From RFTU01 sp046094505 (lineage in GTDB: Bacteria; Pseudomonadota; Gammaproteobacteria; Burkholderiales; Burkholderiaceae_C), in assembly GCA_046094505.1 (NCBI GenBank), contig JBJTHN010000065.1, positions 1-64,000 of the forward strand: a stretch of DNA of 64,000 bases, in the 5' to 3' direction. Below, piece after piece: positions 44,585 to 54,669 of this stretch. The first letter of the stretch is position 1; every line of letters begins with the position of its first letter. Made by a program: the position numbers and the translations under genes. The notes below the pieces were generated by a model, which saw only the letters and a program-made list of their open reading frames with translations, was not told the origin of the DNA and ran no database searches.

Positions 44585-45625
44585 ATGTTGACCACGCCGC
44601 AGGCCATTGCCACCTTGGTCAATGGCCGCGTGCAGGGTGATCCGCTTCGGCCGCTGGCCGGCCTCGCCACGCTGCAGGCTGCGGGCCCTGACCAGGTCTC
44701 CTTCCTCTCCAACCCCCGCTACCGCACTCAGCTGGGCACCACGCGTGCCGGCTGCGTCATCTTGTCCGACCGGGTGCTGCCGCTGGCCGACTCAGAGTGC
44801 GTGCAGGCCAGCTTGGTGGTGGTCGACGACCCCTACCTGGCCTACGCCCGCCTGAGCCAATGGTGGGCTGGGCAGCGCCGTGCTGCCGTTCGCACGGGGG
44901 TGCACCCCAGCGCCGTGGTGGAGCCTGGCGCGCGGCTGCATCCCAGCGCTTCGGTGGGTCCTCTGTGCCACGTGGGCGCAAGCGCGGTAATCGAAGCCGG
45001 CGCCGTGATTGGGCCGCACTGCGTGATCGGTGAGGAGGCGGTGGTCGGCGCCAACAGCCGCTTGTCAGCCTCGGTGTCCCTGTTGTGGGGCTGCCGAATC
45101 GGTGAGCGCGCCGTGGTCCACCCCGGTGTGGTGATTGGCGCTGACGGATTCGGCTTTGCGCCCCATGCCGGACAGTGGGTGAAGATTGAACAGTTGGGTG
45201 CCGTTCGCATCGGGCACGATGTGGAGATCGGCGCCAACACCTGCATCGACCGGGGCGCTTTGGAAGACACCGTGATCGAAGACGGCGTGAAGCTGGACAA
45301 CCTCATCCAGATCGGCCACAACGTACACATTGGCCGCGGATCGGCCATGGCCGGCTGCGTGGGCATCGCCGGCAGTGCCACGATCGGGCAGCGCTGCACC
45401 GTGGGCGGAGGCGCCATCGTTCTGGGCCACCTGAGCCTGGCCGATGACGTGCACATCTCGGCGGCCACCGTGGTCACGCGGTCGATCCACAAGCCCGGTC
45501 AGTACAGCGGCGTGTTTCCCTTCGATGACAATGCGGCTTGGGAGAAGAACGCGGCCACGCTGCGGCAGTTGCATCAGATGCGCGACCGTTTGCGCCAACT
45601 TGAAAAGAAGATCCCCGGAACATGA
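44585..45625 (+). CDS. lpxD: UDP-3-O-acylglucosamine N-acyltransferase
   Basis: LpxD adds the N-linked 3-hydroxyacyl chain to lipid A precursors. The 346-residue protein has the uridine-binding N-terminal domain (VSFLSNPRYRTQL, about 38-50), a left-handed beta-helix of hexapeptide repeats (about 105-290) and catalytic His H245 in LIQIGHNVHIG. ATG 44585 was preferred to the in-frame GTG at 44561 by family start, though AGGGG before the GTG leaves some doubt. Its stop overlaps fabZ (ATGA). Confidence 0.96.
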   Translation: MLTTPQAIATLVNGRVQGDPLRPLAGLATLQAAGPDQVSFLSNPRYRTQLGTTRAGCVILSDRVLPLADSECVQASLVVVDDPYLAYARLSQWWAGQRRAAVRTGVHPSAVVEPGARLHPSASVGPLCHVGASAVIEAGAVIGPHCVIGEEAVVGANSRLSASVSLLWGCRIGERAVVHPGVVIGADGFGFAPHAGQWVKIEQLGAVRIGHDVEIGANTCIDRGALEDTVIEDGVKLDNLIQIGHNVHIGRGSAMAGCVGIAGSATIGQRCTVGGGAIVLGHLSLADDVHISAATVVTRSIHKPGQYSGVFPFDDNAAWEKNAATLRQLHQMRDRLRQLEKKIPGT

Positions 45626-46062
45626 TCGACATCCACCGCATCCTCAAGCTGCTGCCCCACCGCTACCCCATACTGCTGGTGGACCGCGTGCTGTCCTTTG
45701 AAAAGGACAAGCGCATTCAAGCCCTGAAGAATGTGTCGATCAACGAACCGTTTTTTCAGGGGCACTTCCCCTCCCGGCCGGTCATGCCTGGCGTGCTGAT
45801 GCTCGAGGCCTTGGCACAGACGGCGGCGCTGCTGAGTTTCGAGTCGGCTGGTACCGAGCCCAGTGAAGACACCGTGGTGTACTTCGTGGGCATTGACGGC
45901 GCCCGTTTCAAGCGGGTGGTGGAGCCTGGCGACCAACTGCTGCTCCATGCTGAAATCGAGCGGGCGCGGGCCGGCATCTACAAGTACAAGGCCTGGGCCA
46001 CCGTCGGCGAGGAGGTGGCCGTGGAGGCCGAGCTGATGTGCGCGATGCGCAAGGTGACCTGA
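45622..46062 (+). CDS. fabZ: 3-hydroxyacyl-[acyl-carrier-protein] dehydratase FabZ
   Basis: FabZ dehydrates 3-hydroxyacyl-ACP in fatty-acid elongation and competes with LpxA/LpxD for the same 3-hydroxyacyl-ACP pool. The 146-residue hot-dog fold has catalytic H48 and E62 (PFFQGHFPSRPVMPGVLM and LEALAQ) and the start MIDIHRILKLLPHRYP. It overlaps lpxD by 4 bases and precedes lpxA by 10 bases. Confidence 0.98.
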   Translation: MIDIHRILKLLPHRYPILLVDRVLSFEKDKRIQALKNVSINEPFFQGHFPSRPVMPGVLMLEALAQTAALLSFESAGTEPSEDTVVYFVGIDGARFKRVVEPGDQLLLHAEIERARAGIYKYKAWATVGEEVAVEAELMCAMRKVT

Positions 46063-46072
46063 AGAGGGTGAG

Positions 46073-46885
46073 ATGAGCCTCGTCCATCCCACCGCCGTGA
46101 TCCATGATGGTGCCCAGCTGGCTGCCGATGTGCAGGTCGGGCCTTATGCGGTGATTGGGCCCCGCGTGTGCATCGATGCCGGTACCACCGTGGGCTCTCA
46201 CGCGGTCATCGACGGCCACACCACCATCGGCAGGCACAACCGGATCTTTTCCTTTGCATCCCTGGGGCAGGCGCCGCAGGACAAAAAGTACGCGGGCGAG
46301 CCCACCCGCTTGGAGATAGGCCACGGCAACACCATTCGCGAGTTCTGCACCATCAACACCGGAACCGCACAAGACGAGGGCGTGACCCGCATCGGTGACG
46401 ACAACTGGATCATGGCCTACGTCCACATCGCCCACGACGTGCACCTGGGACACCATACGGTTTTGGCCAACAACGCCACCTTGGCCGGACATGTGCAGGT
46501 GGGTGACTGGGCCACCATCGGTGGGCTGACCGGTGTGCACCAATTCGTGAAGATTGGGGCACACGCCATGATTGGGTTTCAAGGGCATGTGGCCCAAGAC
46601 GTCCCGCCCTACATGACGGCCGACGGTCACCCACTGGCCATCCGCGCAGTGAACCTCACGGGGCTGAAGCGGCGCGGTTTTGACGAGGTGCGCTTGGCCC
46701 TGGTGCGGCGCATGCACCGCTTGCTGTACCGCGAGTCCTTGACCCTGGCTGCGGCCATCGACCGCATGGCCGCGCTGACCGATGAGGCCGCCACCGCCGG
46801 CCAGCCCTTGAGTGAAGCGGCCCAGGCGGATGTGGCCCTGATGCTGGACTTCCTGCGCCGCGCCGATCGCGGCATCGTGCGCTGA
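46073..46885 (+). CDS. lpxA: UDP-N-acetylglucosamine O-acyltransferase
   Basis: LpxA carries out the first lipid A step, adding the 3-hydroxyacyl chain to UDP-GlcNAc. The 270-residue protein is a left-handed beta-helix of hexapeptide repeats with catalytic H121 (HIAHDVHLG), the GGLTGVHQFVKIG segment, and a helical C-terminal domain. ATG 46073 has GAGGGTGAG before it. Its stop and the lpxB start share one base. Confidence 0.98.
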   Translation: MSLVHPTAVIHDGAQLAADVQVGPYAVIGPRVCIDAGTTVGSHAVIDGHTTIGRHNRIFSFASLGQAPQDKKYAGEPTRLEIGHGNTIREFCTINTGTAQDEGVTRIGDDNWIMAYVHIAHDVHLGHHTVLANNATLAGHVQVGDWATIGGLTGVHQFVKIGAHAMIGFQGHVAQDVPPYMTADGHPLAIRAVNLTGLKRRGFDEVRLALVRRMHRLLYRESLTLAAAIDRMAALTDEAATAGQPLSEAAQADVALMLDFLRRADRGIVR

Positions 46886-48012
46886 TGCGCCTGGCCCTGG
46901 TGGCCGGAGAGGCCTCCGGCGACCTGCTGGCGGCCCTCATGCTGCAGGGCCTGAAGCAGCAGTGGCCGGGCCTGCTCAGTGGCGGCATTGGCGGGCCCCG
47001 CATGATCGAGCAGGGGTTCGATGCCTGGGCACCGTCGGAACGCCTGAGCGTCTTCGGGTACCGGGATGCGCTGCTGCGCTTGCCCGAGTTGCTCTGGCTT
47101 CGGCGCACCACCCGAGGGCGCATCCTGCGCGAACGGCCGGATGTCTTTGTGGGTGTGGATGCGCCGGACTTCAACTTTGGTTTGGAGACCGCCCTGCGAG
47201 AGCAGGGCCTGCGAACGGTGCACTTCGTTTGTCCGTCCATCTGGGCCTGGCGGCCGCAGCGGGTGCAGCGGTTGCGGGCTGCAGCCGATCATGTGCTGTG
47301 CCTGTTCCCCTTTGAGCCGGGCTTGCTGGCCGCGCAGGGGGTGGCCGCCAGCTATGTGGGCCATCCACTGGCCGATGCCATTCCCCTGGACATCGATCAC
47401 CGGGCGGCACGGCGGGTACTCGGCCTGGGTGATGAACCGTTGGTAGCCTTGTTGCCCGGCAGCCGACGCTCCGAGATCCGCCACATTGCGCCGGTGTTGC
47501 TGGCCACGGCCCAAGAGCTGCTGCGGCAACGGCCAGGCCTGCGCTTTGTCTTGCCTGTGGCGCCGGGCCTGTCCGACCTGCTGCAGCCGCTGGTGCAGCC
47601 CTTGGTCCACGGTGGCCACCTGACCCTCGTGTCCGGCCGTTCACACGAGGCTTTGGCAGGCGCCGATGTGGCCCTGGTGGCCAGCGGAACGGCCACCCTG
47701 GAAGCGGCCCTGCTCCGATGCCCACAGGTGATCGTGTACCGCCTGGCGGCCGCCGATTGGCAGCGCATGCGGCGCATGCGCCTGCAGCCCTGGGTGGGCC
47801 TGCCCAACATCCTCAGCAGCGCCTTCATCGTGCCCGAGCGCATCCAGGACGAGGCGCAGCCGCAGGTGGTGGCGGCCGATGCCCTGCGCTGGCTGGATGA
47901 TCCGCAAGCCGTGGAGGTCTACCGCGCCCAGTGCCGGGCCTTGCACCAGACCCTGCGGCAAGACACCGGCGCCCGCGCGGCGCAGGTGATCAAGGAGCTC
48001 GTGGGTGCCTAA
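46885..48012 (+). CDS. lpxB: Lipid-A-disaccharide synthase
   Basis: LpxB joins UDP-diacylglucosamine and lipid X to the tetraacyl disaccharide. The 375-residue GT19 protein has the N-terminal AGEASGDLLAALMLQGL, the SIWAWRPQRVQRL region (about 120), LLPGSRRSEIRH in the middle, and the SGTATLEAALLRCPQVIVY donor site near 275. It overlaps lpxA by 1 base and rnhB by 8. Confidence 0.97.
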   Translation: MRLALVAGEASGDLLAALMLQGLKQQWPGLLSGGIGGPRMIEQGFDAWAPSERLSVFGYRDALLRLPELLWLRRTTRGRILRERPDVFVGVDAPDFNFGLETALREQGLRTVHFVCPSIWAWRPQRVQRLRAAADHVLCLFPFEPGLLAAQGVAASYVGHPLADAIPLDIDHRAARRVLGLGDEPLVALLPGSRRSEIRHIAPVLLATAQELLRQRPGLRFVLPVAPGLSDLLQPLVQPLVHGGHLTLVSGRSHEALAGADVALVASGTATLEAALLRCPQVIVYRLAAADWQRMRRMRLQPWVGLPNILSSAFIVPERIQDEAQPQVVAADALRWLDDPQAVEVYRAQCRALHQTLRQDTGARAAQVIKELVGA

Positions 48013-48703
48013 ATCATCGGCCAAGCCCGGGCGTGTGCTGCAGGGCACGCAGCCCTGCCAGCAGCTGAGCCTTTGCTGGGGACGCGAAGGCTTGGTGGCC
48101 GGCGTAGACGAGGCCGGTCGCGGACCCTTGGCGGGGCCTGTCGTGGCCGCTGCGGTGATCCTCGACGATGCGGCCCCGATTGCCGGACTGGCCGATTCTA
48201 AAGTGCTGAGCGAACGCCGGCGCGAGGCCTTGTTTGATGAGATCCGTGCCAAGGCGCTGTGTTGCAGCATTGCGCATGCCTCGGTGGCCGAAATCGACCA
48301 ACTCAACATTCTGCAGGCCACGATGCTGGCCATGAAGCGTGCGGTAGAGGGCTTGCGCCTGATGCCCGCACGCGTGCTGGTGGACGGCAACCGGCTGCCT
48401 TCGCTCAAGGTGGCTGCCGAGGCGGTGGTGGGCGGCGACGCCACGGTGCAAGCGATTTCCGCCGCGTCCATCCTGGCCAAGGTCACTCGCGACCGCTGGT
48501 GCCGTGAGTTGCACGAGGCCTACCCCGACTATGGCTTCGACGCTCACAAGGGCTACCCGACCGCCGAGCACTTGCAGGCCTTGTTCCGTTTGGGCCCCAC
48601 GCCAGTGCACCGTCACAGCTATGCACCGGTTCAGCGGGCCCAGGCCCTTCAAGCGGCAGCCGGCAACGGCTCGCCGGCCACACCACCCCCTACACGCCGA
48701 TGA
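48005..48703 (+). CDS. rnhB: Ribonuclease HII
   Basis: RNase HII removes RNA from RNA-DNA hybrids and single ribonucleotides from DNA. The 232-residue protein has the catalytic D35 and E36 in AGVDEAGRGPLAGPVV, the DGNRLPSLK segment and SAASILAKVTRDRWCREL. The GTG start at 48005 is supported by AAGGAG 7 bases upstream (47992-47997) within lpxB. Its C-terminal tail after about 210 is Ala/Pro/Thr-rich and not conserved. It overlaps the methyltransferase gene by 4 bases. Confidence 0.96.
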   Translation: MPKSSAKPGRVLQGTQPCQQLSLCWGREGLVAGVDEAGRGPLAGPVVAAAVILDDAAPIAGLADSKVLSERRREALFDEIRAKALCCSIAHASVAEIDQLNILQATMLAMKRAVEGLRLMPARVLVDGNRLPSLKVAAEAVVGGDATVQAISAASILAKVTRDRWCRELHEAYPDYGFDAHKGYPTAEHLQALFRLGPTPVHRHSYAPVQRAQALQAAAGNGSPATPPPTRR

Positions 48704-49488
48704 ATCCACCGGTTCAAAGCATCACCTCCCGGGACAACGAGCTGATCCAGCGTTTGCGCCGGCTCTTGGCCAAGCCAGGCGCCTACCGGGCCGAGGGTGT
48801 GGTGTGGTTGGAGGGTGACCATCTGTGCCGCGCCTGGCTGGAACGGGGGCATGCCGCCGTTCAAGCGGTGATCACCCAGGAGGCCTGGGACGCGCGAGCG
48901 GACCTGCGCGCCCTGGCCATGGGGGCACCGCGCGTGGCGGTCATCCCGGCTGCGCTGATGAAGTCGGTGACAGCGCTGGAGTCCCCCAGCCCCCTGGGCC
49001 TGTTGGTGGCGCCACCGCTGGCCACGGCAGCCGGGGTGCAGGCAGGCGTTCCCACGGTGGTCCTGGATCGCCTGCAGGACCCTGGCAATGTCGGCAGCAT
49101 TCTGCGCAGCGCGGCAGCCCTGGGCGTGACCCAGGTGTTGTCCTTGCACGGAGGTGTGGCGCTGTGGTCGCCCAAGGTGCTGCGAGCCGGCATGGGTGCG
49201 CATTTCGGGCTGAGGCTGTTCGAAGGGCTGGGCTTGGAGCAGCTCGAACCCCTGGCGGGGCAGTTGGTGGTGACCAGTTCACATGAAGCCCAAGATCTTC
49301 CCCACGCGAGGCTGCCCGAGGCCTGCGCGTGGGTCTTCGGTCATGAAGGGCAGGGCGTGGATCCGTCCGTGGAGGCGATGGCGCCGCTTCGGGTTCGCAT
49401 TCCCCAACCCGGTGGGCAAGAGTCGCTCAATGTGGCCGCCGCTGCGGCCATCTGCCTGTACGCATCGGCCCAACGCCGGGCTCAGTAG
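48700..49488 (+). CDS. SpoU/TrmH-family RNA methyltransferase
   Basis: This 262-residue protein has the SPOUT knot of 2'-O-ribose methyltransferases: VVLDRLQDPGNVGSILRSAA (about 118-137), WVFGHEGQGVDPS (about 209-221) and RIPQPGGQESLNVAAAAAI (about 232-250). The N-terminal substrate-binding segment is SITSRDNELIQRLRRL. Its exact target RNA (23S rRNA or tRNA) cannot be told. The last 7 bases overlap ppsR, which is convergent. Confidence 0.88.
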   Translation: MNPPVQSITSRDNELIQRLRRLLAKPGAYRAEGVVWLEGDHLCRAWLERGHAAVQAVITQEAWDARADLRALAMGAPRVAVIPAALMKSVTALESPSPLGLLVAPPLATAAGVQAGVPTVVLDRLQDPGNVGSILRSAAALGVTQVLSLHGGVALWSPKVLRAGMGAHFGLRLFEGLGLEQLEPLAGQLVVTSSHEAQDLPHARLPEACAWVFGHEGQGVDPSVEAMAPLRVRIPQPGGQESLNVAAAAAICLYASAQRRAQ

Positions 49489-50324
49489 CTCAGCCGGTCC
49501 GGTCGGATGTCGCGCAGGATGGTGGTGGCGATTTCCTCGATCGACTTGTGGGTGGAACTCAGCCACTCGATGCCAGATCGGCGCATCATCTGCTCGGCAG
49601 CCGCCACCTCAGATCTGCAGTTGTCCAGCGCGGCGTAGCGGCTGTCAGGGCGGCGCTCGTTTCGGATCTGGCTCAGCCGCTCGGGGTCGATGGTCAGTCC
49701 GAAGCACTTGCGCTTGTGTGGCATGAGCGCCGTGGGCAGGTGGCCCCGATCGAAGTCTTCGGGGATGAGCGGATAGTTGGCCGCCCTGACCCCGTGCTGC
49801 ATAGCCAGGTACAGCGAGGTGGGTGTCTTGCCACTGCGGCTGACGCCCACCAGGATCACATCGGCCTGTTCCAGGTTGCGCGCGGACTGCCCGTCGTCGT
49901 GCGCCAGGGAGAAGTTGATCGCCTCGATGCGATCGTGGTACTCCTGGCTCTTGGCAGCGTCGGAAAAGCGCCCGATCCGGTGGTTGCTCTTGATGCCAAA
50001 CTCGTCCTCCAGCGGCTCCACGAAGGCGCGAAACAGGTCCATCACCTTGGCGCGGCAGTGGGCCGCCGGGCCGTTTTGTCCGTCGGTCAGGATGTCGCGA
50101 ACCGCGTTGTTCACCAGGGTCAGGAACACCACCGGCGGCACCCCTTCACGCGCGGCGCACTCGTTGACCTCGCGCACCACCTGCCAGGCCTTGTCTTCCG
50201 AGTCGATGAAAGGGCGGCGCATGTGCCGGAAGGGCCCTGGGAATTGGGCCAGGATCGAATTGCCGAAGGTTTCCGCGGTGATGCCGGTTCCGTCGGAGAC
50301 GTAGAAGATGGTGCGCGGGCTCAT
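49482..50324 (-). CDS. ppsR: PEP synthase regulatory protein (bifunctional kinase/pyrophosphorylase)
   Basis: PpsR (DUF299) switches PEP synthase off and on by ADP-dependent phosphorylation and Pi-dependent dephosphorylation of a Thr next to the catalytic His. The 280-residue protein has FYVSDGTGITAETFGNSIL at the N-terminus and the P-loop VGVSRSGKTPTSLYLA near 155. Start ATG 50324 (MSPRTIFYVSDG) is clear. It is divergent to ppsA, its target, 129 bases apart, the normal arrangement. Confidence 0.95.
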   Translation of the reverse strand: MSPRTIFYVSDGTGITAETFGNSILAQFPGPFRHMRRPFIDSEDKAWQVVREVNECAAREGVPPVVFLTLVNNAVRDILTDGQNGPAAHCRAKVMDLFRAFVEPLEDEFGIKSNHRIGRFSDAAKSQEYHDRIEAINFSLAHDDGQSARNLEQADVILVGVSRSGKTPTSLYLAMQHGVRAANYPLIPEDFDRGHLPTALMPHKRKCFGLTIDPERLSQIRNERRPDSRYAALDNCRSEVAAAEQMMRRSGIEWLSSTHKSIEEIATTILRDIRPDRLSY

Positions 50325-50393
50325 GTTGTGGCGTGTGTAGGTGGGCAGAGCAGGGGACTGCGAGTTTGAAAGCTGATGATAGGCAATCCTCCC

Positions 50394-50399
50394 TAGAAT
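50394..50399 (+). promoter_or_regulatory. Possible -10 of ppsA
   Basis: TAGAAT at 50394-50399 lies 54 bases before the ppsA ATG. A -35-like TTGAAA at 50366-50371 is 22 bases away, too far for a normal promoter, so only the -10 is proposed. The divergent gap also has the TATCAT-like sequence for ppsR on the other strand. Confidence 0.3.
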
Positions 50400-50453
50400 C
50401 AGCCTCAATGGCGCCACGCGCCCACCTGTATTTTTTTGCCTTGGAGAGCCTTG

Positions 50454-52862
<2,409 letters not shown>

Positions 52863-52905
52863 GGCCCGCGTGCGGGCTGAACCCCGGACAAACCCGAAAA
52901 TCCGC

Positions 52906-52911
52906 TATACT
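52906..52911 (+). promoter_or_regulatory. Probable -10 of the rpsF operon
   Basis: TATACT at 52906-52911 is a strong -10, with CGGACA at 52885-52890 as a weak -35 (15-base spacing). Transcription would begin near 52918, about 75 bases ahead of rpsF. Confidence 0.5.
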
Positions 52912-52992
52912 AAAAAGCTTTTCGCCACCTTGCCGCACCCGCACCGACGCGCGTGGGCGGCTTCCGAACAACGGAATCCACAAGGAGATGAC

Positions 52993-53358
52993 ATGCGTCA
53001 CTATGAGATCGTTCTGCTGATCCACCCGGATCAAAGCGAACAGGTTCCGGCCATGCTGGAGCGTTACAAGACCCTGATCACCGGTGCCAATGGCAAGGTG
53101 CATCGCGTCGAAGACTGGGGCCGCCGCCAGCTGGCCTACCAGATTCAGAAGCTCGCCAAGGCGCATTACCTGTGCCTGAACATCGAGTGCAGCCAGGAGA
53201 CCCTGGCTGAACTCGAGACGGGCTTCCGCTTCAACGACGCGGTTCTGCGCCACCTCACCGTGGGCAAGGACAAGGCCGAACTGAACCCCTCCGTCATGAT
53301 GAAGTCGGTTGAGCGCGAAGAAGCGCGCAAGGCTTCTTCACAGGAGGCTGCGGCCTGA
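52993..53358 (+). CDS. rpsF: 30S ribosomal protein S6
   Basis: S6 pairs with S18 on the platform of the small subunit. The 121-residue product starts MRHYEIVLLIHPDQSEQVPAM and carries the ferredoxin-like fold typical of S6, with EDWGRRQLAYQIQKL in the middle. A Glu/Ala-rich tail follows. ATG 52993 has AAGGAG upstream. It opens the operon rpsF-priB-rpsR-rplI. Confidence 0.98.
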   Translation: MRHYEIVLLIHPDQSEQVPAMLERYKTLITGANGKVHRVEDWGRRQLAYQIQKLAKAHYLCLNIECSQETLAELETGFRFNDAVLRHLTVGKDKAELNPSVMMKSVEREEARKASSQEAAA

Positions 53359-53711
53359 CGAACCAGCAGGCGTTGACGTCCGCCGCCCCGGCGGCCCCAG
53401 CGGGTACCAACCGCTTGAGCCTGTCGGGTGTGGTCAAGGAACGTTCGGCGCTGCGCTACACGCCTGCGGGGCTGCCCGCCCTGGACCTGGTGCTGGAGCA
53501 CCAATCCGTGGTTCAGGAGGAGGGCGTACCCCGCAAGGTGACGATGGACTGCAAGGCGGTCTGCATCGGCACCACGGCGGTCAAGGCGCAGCAGTTGGCG
53601 ATGGATGAACCGGTGGATTTCCAAGGGTTCCTCGCGCCAGCCCGCAACGGACGGGGATTGGTGTTCCACATCACCTCGCTGCAGCGGCCGAACCGCCCCA
53701 CATCGGACTGA
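53355..53711 (+). CDS. priB: Primosomal replication protein PriB, probable CTG start
   Basis: PriB is the single-strand-DNA-binding OB-fold protein that helps PriA restart stalled forks. The core is visible as GVVKERSALRYTPAGLPALD, LVLEHQSVVQE and the end segment FHITSLQRPNRP. There is no ATG or GTG near the core. CTG at 53355 overlaps the rpsF stop as CTGA and has AGGAGG (53342-53347) 7 bases upstream, which gives 118 residues. TTG at 53373 is the alternative, with 112 residues but no well-spaced ribosome-binding site. Placement between rpsF and rpsR is standard. Confidence 0.85.
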   Translation: MTNQQALTSAAPAAPAGTNRLSLSGVVKERSALRYTPAGLPALDLVLEHQSVVQEEGVPRKVTMDCKAVCIGTTAVKAQQLAMDEPVDFQGFLAPARNGRGLVFHITSLQRPNRPTSD

Positions 53712-53759
53712 ACGCCCCCATACCGAACCATCACCTGATTCAGCGAAAGAGAGCACATC

Positions 53760-54044
53760 ATGGCACCTCCCCGCGGCAAGTTTTCCAAGGACCGCAAGCC
53801 CAAGCGCAACCAGCAGTCCCTCCTGTTCCGTCGCAAGCGCTTCTGCCGCTTCACGGTCGCCGGCGTCGAGTCGATCGACTACAAGGACGTGGACGTCCTG
53901 CGTGACTTCATCGGCGAGAACGGCAAGATCACCCCCGCGCGCCTGACCGGCACGCGTGCCTTCTACCAGCGTCAGCTGACCACGGCCATCAAGCGGGCAC
54001 GCTTCCTGGCCCTGCTGCCGTACAGCGACCAGCACAAGGTTTGA
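53760..54044 (+). CDS. rpsR: 30S ribosomal protein S18
   Basis: S18 forms a heterodimer with S6. The 94-residue protein has the family pattern RRKRFCRFTVAGVESIDYKD and KITPARLTGTRAFYQRQL. It has a basic N-terminus rich in Lys and Arg. A GAAAGAGAGC ribosome-binding site precedes the ATG. It follows priB by 48 bases. Confidence 0.98.
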   Translation: MAPPRGKFSKDRKPKRNQQSLLFRRKRFCRFTVAGVESIDYKDVDVLRDFIGENGKITPARLTGTRAFYQRQLTTAIKRARFLALLPYSDQHKV

Positions 54045-54056
54045 TAGGAGCCCACC

Positions 54057-54509
54057 ATGCAAGTCATCCTGCTTGAAAAGGTGGCCAACCTCGGCAACCT
54101 CGGCGACATCGTCCGCGTCAAGGACGGCTACGCCCGTAACTTCCTGATCCCCACCAAGCGCGCCCGCCGTGCCACGGATGCGGCCATCGCCGAGTTCGAG
54201 GCCAAGCGTGCCGAGCTGGAGCGCCTGGCGGCCCAAAAGCTGTCTGCGGCCCAAGCTGTGGGCGAAAAGCTCAACGGTCTGCGCCTGAGCATCAGCCAGA
54301 AGGCTGGTGTGGACGGCCGCCTGTTTGGTTCGGTCACCAACCACGACATCGCCGAGGCCCTCAAGGGCACGGGCCTTGAGATTGCCAAGGCGCAGGTTCG
54401 CATGCCCAACGGCCCCCTCAAGACCGTGGGCGAGTTCACCGTCTCGGTGGCCGCGCACACCGAGGTGGTGGTGGACATCACCATCGTGGTGGTGGGCGAG
54501 ACCGACTGA
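54057..54509 (+). CDS. rplI: 50S ribosomal protein L9
   Basis: L9 is the two-domain protein spanning the large subunit near the L1 stalk. The 150-residue protein begins MQVILLEKVANLGNLGDIV, then the long connecting helix (about 42-75) and the C-terminal domain with VDGRLFGSVTNHDIAEAL. It follows rpsR by 12 bases with TAGGAG before the ATG. An intrinsic terminator follows 50 bases downstream. Confidence 0.98.
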   Translation: MQVILLEKVANLGNLGDIVRVKDGYARNFLIPTKRARRATDAAIAEFEAKRAELERLAAQKLSAAQAVGEKLNGLRLSISQKAGVDGRLFGSVTNHDIAEALKGTGLEIAKAQVRMPNGPLKTVGEFTVSVAAHTEVVVDITIVVVGETD

Positions 54510-54558
54510 CCGCACACGCTGCGCAGGCTTGCGGGCTTTGTGCCCGCAGCCCAGCAGA

Positions 54559-54582
54559 AGGGCCGGCTTTGCCGGCCTTTTC
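54559..54582 (+). terminator. Intrinsic terminator after rplI
   Basis: GGCCGGC (54561-54567) pairs with GCCGGCC (54571-54577) around TTT, with AAG ahead and TTTT behind. It ends the rpsF-priB-rpsR-rplI transcript before dnaB. Confidence 0.85.
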
Positions 54583-54626
54583 CATTTCTGGCGTGGATGC
54601 AAAACGCTCCACCAATAACCCACCCC

Positions 54627-54647
54627 TTATCCCCAGGCTTGCCCACA
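54627..54647 (+). promoter_or_regulatory. Two DnaA-box-like 9-mers upstream of dnaB
   Basis: TTATCCCCA (54627-54635) differs from the DnaA box TTATCCACA at one base, and TTGCCCACA (54639-54647) differs from the TTGTCCACA variant at one base. Their start points are 12 bases apart, in the same orientation, about 20-40 bases ahead of dnaB. Binding by DnaA would link dnaB expression to initiation. Two imperfect motifs are not proof. Confidence 0.3.
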
Positions 54648-54669
54648 GCGGTCGGGCCGATGCCGACCT

